Part shown: piece after piece, positions 55,924 through 64,000 of the stretch
Position numbering within the stretch: the first letter of the stretch is position 1
Layout of the letters: every line of letters begins with the position of its first letter
Origin: Suillus spraguei
Lineage: Eukaryota > Basidiomycota > Agaricomycetes > Boletales > Suillaceae
Assembly: GCA_016800925.1 (NCBI GenBank)
Contig: JABCPU010000060.1
Span: forward strand, 1 to 64,000
Direction: 5' to 3'
Length of the DNA: 64,000 nucleotides
The notes under the pieces: generated by a model
The model's input: only the letters and a program-made list of their open reading frames with translations
What the model was told of the DNA's origin: nothing
The model's database searches: none
Program-made: the position numbers and the translations under genes

Positions 55924-58900
55924 CTATGCAGTCGCGCGTTTGATCATCTGAGTGAAAGGTCAGTGTTCTTCAATATGAAGATATGAGATGATGTTGCTCA
56001 CTTCACGAGCCCACCGCAGCGTCTTCTTCGTCTCTTGCTGCATACCGCGCTTACTACGGAATTCATGTGCGATCCATTCTTCTAGCAGGTGTTCTTTAAT
56101 CTGGCCGCTGGAGAAACAGTCTGCGAGGTCACCGATGAGGCCAAATGAGAGTTTTACGACGGAGTCGGATCTCTCCTCGTCTGCTAGACATTGGTGGACG
56201 AGCTCGAGGATGCTAGACACGTGAGGGAGTAGTGCGGATGCTAGAGAAGATTGTGAGCGGTAAGATGAGTCTAGAAGAGAAATGAAAAAAAAAACCTTTA
56301 TCAGTGTTCTTGAATCCAGTGACGACGCCGGTGTATGCCTCTAGAATTCCTTCCCGTAGTTGAGCGACATAGTCCATGAGATCAAAGTCAAGCTAATGAA
56401 CACCAGTTAGCACTAGACAAGCCAAGACATCTATGAACTAGCTTACAGGGTTAGGTTGCACAGAGCCCGCTTGTCTCAGTACGTCCATAGTGGTATTCAG
56501 ATAAGGATCAAAAGCAGGACCAATAGCAAGCGCGATATCGCCGAAACACGATAGTATTGATATCTTGACATTGCGGTTAAGAACGTTGCTCTGCAGGTTC
56601 TCGAGTAAAACGTTCATAAAGGCGCCCGCGTACTGGGCGCTCTGATCACCAAGTGCACGTGAGATATCACCGATGATGCCGACGGCGACCATGCACAGCT
56701 GGGTATCTTCATGTGCTTTGAGGGCGGGATACAGGAATGGCAGGAAGGCTTGAATGTATGGTGCAAATCCGGCTTCCAGTGCTGACGAAGAACCTCAATA
56801 TCAGGGTGGACGCGATCGGAGGGGAAACGTACCGGCAGCTAGCGATCCAACAACAAGAAAAGCGTCTTCAAGCACTGTTGATGTCTTTCCTGCTCCTTGG
56901 ATAAGCTGGAGAATGAGCGTCATGATTCGATCTGCCATCGGTTGAATGCCTCCGCCAAGCCTCCGAATAACGCTCTGCAGGTGTGTAAGATAGAATGCGA
57001 CGTAACCAACACGATAGCTTACGATGACAACGCTGCAGAGATTGCTCTGTAGCTCGTTCCAATTATTGCGGTCGTCAACGCCGACGATCTGGTTCTAAAA
57101 ACGGACGTGAGACGCAAGCAAAAATTACACAGTGAAGAAATGCACCTGCATGTTCAGAAGTTGCTCCATTCTCTGCAAAATCGCAATGACAGTGTTTTGC
57201 ACAACAGGAATACAATCTGCAGTTGAATGGGAGACATAAGACGTGATGGCTTCATATGCAGAAGTTCGGAAGTTGGATTCATTTGCGGTCCTATGAAACA
57301 AGATAAGACTAGAGGTCACATGAACAAAAAGTAAAAGTACTGACGTCTCCGTAACCCGCAGAAGGGCGCTTACTATCCCCTCAAAATATGGTGAGAGCGG
57401 GCTCTCAGAAGCGGAAGTGATATATTCGTCTAGGTAGATTCCGATCTGATCGGCTAGGTTCATGAGCGCCCAACAGCAGTTGGTCACGATGCGTGGACGA
57501 TCCGAAAGACCGTTGACCAGTGCCGAAATCAGGGGATGAAGATGCACGTCGGGCTTGATCGTTATAATTAGAAGATCACAAATTCGTCCGAGCGTCCATG
57601 CTGTTGTATCCTTCACATGGAGATTCTCATCGTTCATCATGCCGATCAGAAGGGGAAGTGCCTGGTTGACGAGAGGGGTAAGGACTTGGGGATCAGGACC
57701 GTCCAGAATAGAGCCAAATGTCATAACGGCTGCTTCGCGCTGGTGCCAGTCTTGAGCCTTGATGTGTGCCTCGATAAAGGGGATGACAGCGGGAACAATT
57801 GCATCTGCGACGGCTTGAGCCATGTAGTTGAGGCAAGTGCCGGCGCTCATGGCAAGGTTCCATTCGCCTTCGTCGGCATCTTCTTCTTGTTGCGTCAGGA
57901 GGTTGAGAAGAACCGGAATTACCTCCGGTAGGGCAACCTTGGCGAAATGCTTGGACTCCAGTTCGGGCGGCTCGTCGTATTCGGCAGCCTGCAGAATACT
58001 GTGATTAGTCAGAATAGTCGATGTGCACACCACGTACCTCTCGCGCCTCATGGGCAAGCTCAATCTCTTCCTCGCATACAGTAGTCCAGAACTCCACGGC
58101 TTGCAGTGCGACCCGTTCGTCAGAGTGCTTCATGCCCATCACAGTAAGCTGTAAAGTATGTTCTGTCAGGAGAACTCGGAGCAGGATAAACAAGCGGCCA
58201 TACGCCAAACAAGGCCTGTTCCATATAGAATGCCATCTTGTCGTAGTACAGTGCCATGATCTTGACTAAACATTCGAAAGCACCGACTTGAACTGATACT
58301 GACGGGTTCTGGGTAGCTTCGCAGACGACTTGCATGATGTAGTTTCGCTCTCCCTGATGCGTGTCAGCAAGGCAAACATCAGAGAATTGAAAAATCTGTA
58401 CTTCTCGGTCGAAATTGTCCCGCACGAACTCCAGAGAGTTAAATAGTGCATGGACTGCAGCAAGCTGTACTTCCGACGATGGCTCCTCCTTGCGAGCGCC
58501 ATGAATCACAGCCGTCAAAATCTCGTTCGACCTCAATGCCAAGACCTCCGGTTTCTGTACCGCGAGATGAGGACAAAGCAGTTGAGTGGCACAAGGTAAA
58601 CGTACTATAGTTTCACAGATATAACCAATAGCTTGCAAAGTGGCGATCTTCAAGTTCGTGTCATCAGACGTGTTGATAAAACCGAGAAGGATTTCAACGA
58701 GATCTGGCCATTGGCCGACAGGTAACTCTACGGCTGCGATCGCAGAAACGACTTGGGCAGCCACTGCACCAGCCCTTGGTTGAGGAGATGCAAGACTCAA
58801 AAGGGACCCTTCCTTGATCTTCTGTCTAGCATCGACATCGAGGGCCATCCATCTTGCAGAGTACTCGTCCTGTCTTGTTGAATCCTATACCGATGTTTAA

Positions 58901-59267
58901 AGATGATGGACAGGTCACGAATAACGCGTTTACGTACACGAGCAGAGAGAGCATTTTTGAGCGCGAGACCAGCAGCATTGCGGGTATGGATTTGAGAGTT
59001 CTCATTGCGTAGCTCATCTGATAACATCAACATATACACCGGCTATGAGGGGTCTAAGCATGCTAAAGGCTAATGAACAAAAGGGTGATTGAACATACGT
59101 AGTTCTCCCTAGAAGCACTCTCAAGTTGCTGAGTGGCAGTTTGACGCGTTGCAGCATCTTTCAAAGGCAAATATTAGCTTAGAATGAATCGTCTTGAAAA
59201 ATGAAAAGTGGCCTATGGCTTGCCTACCTGGAGATAGGGTATTAGCAAGGAGTGCGCTGGCGTTCAT
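55924..59267 (-). CDS. KAP95: importin subunit beta-1 (karyopherin beta, HEAT repeats)
   Basis: Carries importin-alpha/NLS cargo through the nuclear pore and is released by Ran-GTP. Fifteen exons on the minus strand: 59267-59228, 59157-59099, 59042-58938, 58869-58606, 58554-58402, 58353-58204, 58148-58038, 57988-57345, 57290-57146, 57094-57023, 56974-56833, 56781-56447, 56392-56296, 56240-56002, 55947-55924; 2580 nt, 859 aa, the family's normal size. Features: N-terminal Ran-binding HEATs (NENSQIHTRNAAGLALKN, EYSARWMALD), the acidic loop after TQQEEDADEGEWNLA, SAGTCLNYMAQAVADAIVPA, and C-terminal HEATs (DISRALGDQSAQYA, GLIGDLADCFSSGQIKEHLL). The last exon encodes only MIKRATA. First exons are tiny (40 and 59 nt). 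Confidence 0.95.
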
Positions 59268-59540
59268 GATTGAAGAATCGTTGCAGCGACGTGACAGTCG
59301 TTGTTATTTAAAGAGAGATGGTTTGCGATTTTGCAAGAACAAAGATCAGTTAAAGCGTCGGTGGTGCTAGGAGAAGTAGCAATGATTTGGATCAAGAGTG
59401 GAGTCGAAACGATGAAGAAACCCTTCAACTCAACAAACAAGCGGCTTTTCAATTTTTGCGTTTTCTTGTCTTGCTGCCAACAGCCTGCAACAGCCTTGCA
59501 AGCATTAATCCTGTGCTCTTGCACATAAATCACTCAATTA
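59268..59540. promoter_or_regulatory. divergent promoter, KAP95 / LSM7
   Basis: 273 bp between the two start codons, so both 5' UTRs and promoters must overlap. No distinctive box was recognised. Confidence 0.5.
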
Positions 59541-60121
59541 ATGGCAGATCGCGTACGATGCAACGTCTTAATGATTTCGTTTACTAAAAAATCTGATTCA
59601 ATCGCAGGGTCGTACTCCAGCTAGAGGTGGTCGTGGGGGTCCTCCACCTCGAGGTAGACCGGTTCCAGCTTCATCTGATGTCAAGTGAGTCACTCTAGAA
59701 CCCTCATTTAAGTGGCTCCTCATGTTGGAAAGACTTAAGTAAAGGCAAGCGGGAGGCCATCCTTGACCTGTCCAAGTACGTCAATGAGAGAATAAGGGTC
59801 AAATTTACTGGTGGTAGAGAAGGTAGCCAGTTGATCAACATAATCGATCTTCTGATAATCTGATTTTTTATTCAGTGACTGGGATCCTGAAGGGTTACGA
59901 TCAATTGCTCAATCTCGTACTCGACGGAGTCGAGGAACAAATTAATGGTGCTGCCATCAGAACCCCTCTTTCAGAGTACCCAATAATGACAATGACCCCT
60001 AGAACCAGAACCTCAGACCCGCTTGCTGAACCTCGTGGTCCTTCGGGGACCCACCATCACCCTCCTCAGTCCTGTCGACGGGTCAGAGGAGATTGCAAAC
60101 CCTTTCGTAGCTCAGGAGTAG
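59541..60121 (+). CDS. LSM7: U6 snRNA-associated Sm-like protein LSm7
   Basis: Component of the heptameric Lsm1-7 (mRNA decapping) and Lsm2-8 (U6 snRNA) rings. Exons: 59541-59552, 59608-59684, 59740-59822, 59876-59947, 60003-60121; 363 nt, 120 aa. An N-terminal RGG-like tail (RTPARGGRGGPPPRGRPVPA) precedes the Sm fold. Sm1: AILDLSKYVNERIRVKFTGG, then VTGILKGYDQLLNLVLDGVE. Sm2: RLLNLVVLRGPTITLLSPVD. It ends NPFVAQE. The 55-nt intron 4 (59948-60002) lacks frame-closing stops in one reading, so an ab initio caller may read through it into a false C-terminus with MTMTPRTRT; the spliced frame restores the conserved Sm2 motif. Confidence 0.94.
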
Positions 60122-60304
60122 ACGGTACTATTCTTCTTCATTAGTCCATGTATCCGTCTACTGTTTGTACAGCTAAATGTAACCGCTTGTGCCTAACTAC
60201 ATTCCAAGGGCAAATAAGAGATGATCCTAGACTATGCAAGGTCAAAACGAGGTCTAGGTAGGCCCACGTAAGTAATTTGTCTCCCGATCGATGCGAGCCT
60301 AGCG

Positions 60305-63229
60305 CTATCGCTCAGATGTCAGATCTACCGTCGCTGGATCAGCATGAATGCGTCTCAGGCGAGGAGCAACCATCTTGAACGTGTTGTATCGTGCAAAGTC
60401 ACTGACCGTATGCTGTTGGTGCAGCAGAGTTGGTGAAGGAGACGGTGAGCAACTTCCAGATGTAGGCGAAGATGAGTCGCTTGTAGGCCTGCATACCACG
60501 CCCATACGTCCATGCATGCTATTACGCAGCGGCGAATGTGGTGGCGAGCCCGAAAGATGTTGTGGTATGAGTTGAATGCGGGAGGTGATTGTAGCAGTGG
60601 AGGGAGTATGTGAATGTGAATGTGTAAACGGTGCCTGGGAGATCGATGAGGGTGAACTATCTGTGGAGATATCGATTGTAGCGGTATTGTTAACGGTTTG
60701 ATCAAGATAGTTTCGCATGTAAAATGGTACATTAGATGACAGGTGAGATGGTCCGGGTCCGGGTAAGGGATACGTGGGAAAGCGCGGCTGCGTGCCCGTG
60801 GTTTCATAAAATACAGTGTTTGTCGAAGCAGACGTGTCTGAAACATGCAAGCGGGAGGATTGTGATGAAGATATCGACGGTCCGAATGTAGGAGTATATG
60901 CAATGGATGTGGCGGAGGGCCAGGAAAAACGATTAGACTTGCCATTTGGAGGGCCAGAGTGTGAACGACGAATGAGCTCAGCTTTGTAAGCAATTAGGGT
61001 GGCCTCATTCGTGGGCAGCGGAACCTCATTTTTGTCACTGGGACGCGAAGATCTGGAGGGCACTCTGCCTCGGATGCTAGGTCCAACTGCAGATATTGCA
61101 GGTTCGGCAAAGGACGTGGATGCTAAGGGAGTCGCATGTGATCCTTCAGTAAAGGACTGAACAGATTGGACTTCATCAGACTCAGCAGCATCTGATCGAC
61201 GCTCTTCATCGCTGAGGAGATCAAAATGTTCAGGAGATGACATCGGATTCCCAGCCTCCCGCGCCATTGTCGAAGACGTTGCCAATGCCAGGCCTTGGTC
61301 AAGCTGATCTTCAAATATGGCGTGGTGGGCAGGTGGAGCTTCTGGTGGGGGCGGGCTAGTCCACTGGGTCCTTTTTGGTGCCATGTGCTCGGGTGGGGTA
61401 CGAGATGGAACACAATTATCGCCCAAATGTCTATTTTCAGGATCAAAGAACTCAGGTTGAGGTGAAAGCCCCTCAGCGGATGACCCCTTGGGTCTCATGG
61501 AATTACTACCAACGGTGTATGGTGTCTGGGGAGGAATAGAGAGGCGAGGCGGAACGAAGACAGATGGAGGTGAGGTTGTTTGCGGGTCTTCACCCTTTTC
61601 TTCACACAACTGAGCAAGTGCAACCAGAGCGCGAGGGCGCATTGCAAGGATCCTAGATGCGCGCATGAATTCTCCACGAATCTAGTACCATCGGTAAGTA
61701 AGGTCACGTTAGACTGAGAGGCTAGCATACCTGGTAAAGCCCTTCTTTTGTCACACATCGGGCAACGTTGAAGTCGATCTCAAACGGATCCTATTTTTCG
61801 GAGAACTTAAGATCAATCGTAGGGCAAGTATTACCATTCGCATACCTCTATACAAAACCGATTTCGCTCTCTGGAGTCATTATATCGGCTGGCTGTCAGC
61901 TGCATGGCCCATCAACACGTAAAAGTACACAAGGATGATAAGTGACCTGCCTCGTTTTGCCATCCCTTGCTGTCCTTCTTTAATAGGCCTCCTCGAATGG
62001 AAGCAACGCCTGTATTGTAGGTAAAATCACGAGAATAATATCGGAAGAAATCAATCAACCTGTTTATAGATCAATTTGAACTCTAAACCACGAAGCGACC
62101 GAGTAACAACTCACAATTCAGCCACACTATCAGTATTAGATGATTGCCATCGCTGGCGTAGAAGTTCTATATCATCGAAAAACCTGCAGTGTGAAGTTAG
62201 GGACGCCTCGCTGCTGATGATAGCCAACACTGACCAAGTATTATGCCCCCCGATGTGGGTGTCCTCCTGAAATCGATCGATATCAAAAGGAATATACAAT
62301 AATGAATCTGCATACCTGAGAAATTGGCCGTAGGGGAGGCATTTGTTGTAAATTTGGTAGCACAGGCGGATTCTTCACATGTATGAGGAAATATATGACA
62401 AGCAAAACGTAGCCGTAGGATGATAGTGTTCCCTGGTATGGAGAATTGATGTTTCTGCTCGAGATGATTAGAGTATGCGAAAGCATCAGGTAACTAGATA
62501 TCCCCACCTCCGCTTGCTCCATATTTTGACTATGATAGAGCTATTGAATCATCGAGAATGTTGATAATCCGCGATTGAACTCACGGAAGAGAACTAGTGT
62601 CCGCACACGAGTGGGATCGATCATAGCGTAGCACATGAGCAACCTTGTATTCTCCAGGGCGAGTCTATTCTCGAAACCGATATCGCAAGCGATACCATGC
62701 GGTAGCCCAGGAGATGGATCTAGGGAGAGCTTGACGATCGGTATACGTGCATGAGGTAGAGGTTTAACGTGAAATTTGGTTTCTAGTAGCACGGTAAATG
62801 AACATCGACACGTATTCCAATGCCAACTAACCGCGTTCTAGGAGGTCGCCGAGCATCGTGACCATGTCGGATGCAGACAGACGCTCTGCGGAATCGATGA
62901 GGCAGCATAGATCCATATCTATAGCAAGCTGTAACCTTTACAAGCAAGATACAAGCTATTCCAAGCTCACCTGAGTTGCGAAGGCTAAAGCCGTTTGCCG
63001 TGCTTCCGAATGATAGCAGTCGGCTGTCAGGTTCGATTGTGCGAATCAACCTCTCAAGGAGTTTCCTGACATCTTCCTTCACAGCCATCTCTTCTTGGGC
63101 TGGAAGAAGTCGAATTACAAAGTCGAACAGAGCTTGTGACAGTTCAACCACGAAGAAACGGTGTTTCGAAGCATGTCTCCGCTGCGAACCATAGGGACTA
63201 GACTGGACACTGGATGAACTCTGTGCCAT
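60305..63229 (-). CDS. non-canonical poly(A)/poly(U) polymerase, Cid1 family
   Basis: Adds A or U residues to RNA 3' ends. Eleven exons (minus): 63229-62971, 62918-62832, 62782-62585, 62529-62508, 62454-62316, 62266-62235, 62183-62115, 62059-61947, 61892-61846, 61791-61731, 61671-60305; 2394 nt, 797 aa. Catalytic core: [19 protein letters not shown] (Gly75-Ser76, Asp87 and Asp89) and [11 protein letters not shown] (third Asp about 149). PAP-associated region: [35 protein letters not shown]. The last exon (about 455 aa) encodes a long Ser/Pro-rich, probably disordered tail ending [16 protein letters not shown]. The exon 10/11 acceptor is chosen (GTGGAG/AATTC) because it keeps frame. Uridylyl versus adenylyl specificity cannot be told. 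Confidence 0.88.
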
Positions 63230-63544
63230 GCTAGAAACCGAAGGCTATAAGCTTGTGGGAACTGCTCTGGTGGGCGACAGAGACAAGCCCTTGTGCGCCT
63301 AGGGAGATGGGAATTGCTTCCACAATAATTGACCTTCAAGCTTGAGGAACGTGGACAACAACTTTCCAAAGGGTCTACCCAAATGAGGAAGCCAACTTCA
63401 ATTCTCAGCATCCGGGCTTGGAACTTGTACACTAAAATTATCATAATGGCTATGACACCAGTTATGGGCCTTAGTATTTATGGAAAGTCTTATCTAGTGG
63501 ATGGCAACGATCAACCGGGCACAGCTGAAGTGGACAGGAGCTTG
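63230..63544. promoter_or_regulatory. Cid1-type gene promoter / ETR1 3' flank
   Basis: 315 bp between tandem minus-strand genes. No distinctive signal. Confidence 0.4.
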
Positions 63545-64000
63545 TCATGCAGTTTCTTCGATCCTCAAGAGTACTTTCTTCCCATACATTCCTTGACCCA
63601 AGCGCGCTACGAGGTCCCGAATTTTTTCAGACGCACTGACGTCGCTTTCCATTCCGCCAATTGTCAAAACTTCATGTTCAGGGCCCCGAAGCTGGATAGC
63701 AGAGATGAGATGGAATACGAGCATCATTCAAGTCCCGTACCTTCCCATCTCGCATGAGGGCAGTCAGCTGCTCGAGCAGCTCCTGGCGTTGTTCTAACGT
63801 TTTATCGCTATACCAACGGGATTGCCAAAATCCATGACAAGTTAGGTTTTTGAAAATAAAGAGCGAGGTTGGAAGTGAAAGAGGTTCCTTGGACATCGCA
63901 CCGTATGAAACAAGATGTGCGTTGTTCCCAAGTAGTCGAGCCATGAGGGTGGTCATTTTGCCGCTTACACAGTTGAGACCGAGGCGGATATCCTGCATAA
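63545..64000 (-). CDS. ETR1: mitochondrial trans-2-enoyl-CoA/ACP reductase, 3' part
   Basis: Last step of mitochondrial type II fatty acid synthesis (needed for lipoate and respiration). Two 3' exons are visible on the minus strand: 64000-63741 (continues beyond the window) and 63691-63545. Conserved C-terminal half: LGLNCVSGKMTTLMARLLGN, NAHLVSYGAMSKEPLSLPTS, LFIFKNLTCHGFWQSRWYSD, with a stop at 63545 after LLRIEETA. The GAMSKEPLSLPTSL and FWQSRW strings are diagnostic of the MECR/Etr1 group of the MDR superfamily. The N-terminus with targeting sequence is outside the window. Confidence 0.92.

Noticed and set aside
59948..60144. Read-through version of LSM7 with C-terminus MTMTPRTRT..
   Set aside because: Splicing the 55-nt GT..AG segment restores the conserved Sm2 motif; the read-through frame has no homology.
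63329..63757. 142-codon plus-strand ORF
   Set aside because: It overlaps conserved ETR1 exons on the other strand and has no recognisable features.
1..64000. CRISPR arrays, bacterial operons, rRNA or tRNA genes
   Set aside because: No regularly spaced repeats with unique spacers, no bacterial gene organisation; I recognised no tRNA or rRNA by eye, but a covariance-model scan would be needed to exclude tRNAs.

Overview
The window is nuclear DNA of a filamentous basidiomycete, most likely an Agaricomycete. The host genes are split by many short introns (about 45-60 nt) with GT..AG ends. The core genes are fungal: trifunctional tRNA ligase, peroxisomal Lon, importin beta, Lsm7 and an Etr1-type reductase. 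The mobile DNA (Plavaka transposase, hAT, chromodomain Ty3/gypsy, DDE_3 Tc1/mariner relatives) is typical of mushroom-forming fungi. The species cannot be named from the sequence.

Layout. (1) 1-11.1 kb is a transposon island: a decayed minus-strand gypsy gag broken by a 1.5-kb solo LTR (family A); a complete 2.5-kb LTR element without coding capacity; and a hAT element inserted in the C-terminal domain of an older hAT transposase. (2) 11.1-13.7 kb has no recognisable gene and one relic repeat. (3) 13.7-18.8 kb is a host block: cytosolic-type malate dehydrogenase with two microexons, a possible small gene, and tRNA ligase. (4) 19.05-45.5 kb is a large nested island: a Plavaka transposase unit flanked by 0.48-kb inverted repeats that carry its 3' end and containing two minus-strand accessory ORFs; unclassified multi-exon ORFs; solo and tandem LTRs of family B; a chromodomain gypsy 3' end with an extra ORF after pol; a solo family-A LTR; a Tc1/mariner gene apparently split by an inversion; a degenerate gypsy; and a MITE-like palindrome. 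(5) 45.8-64 kb is a dense host block: a secreted two-repeat protein, a coiled-coil protein, peroxisomal Lon, importin beta, Lsm7, a Cid1-type nucleotidyltransferase and the 3' end of ETR1.

For the seven best host genes I built exon models by eye; joined lengths are multiples of three except where stated. Two divergent promoters (coiled-coil/LON and KAP95/LSM7) are short. The host genes are unrelated housekeeping functions (tRNA splicing, nuclear import, mRNA decay/splicing, peroxisomal proteolysis, mitochondrial fatty acid synthesis), with no sign of a metabolic cluster. The most unusual material is in the mobile DNA: layers of insertion datable by target-site duplications, a C-to-T at CpG decay signature (repeated TGA where arginine is expected), and uncharacterised accessory ORFs in the Plavaka unit and after pol in a gypsy element.
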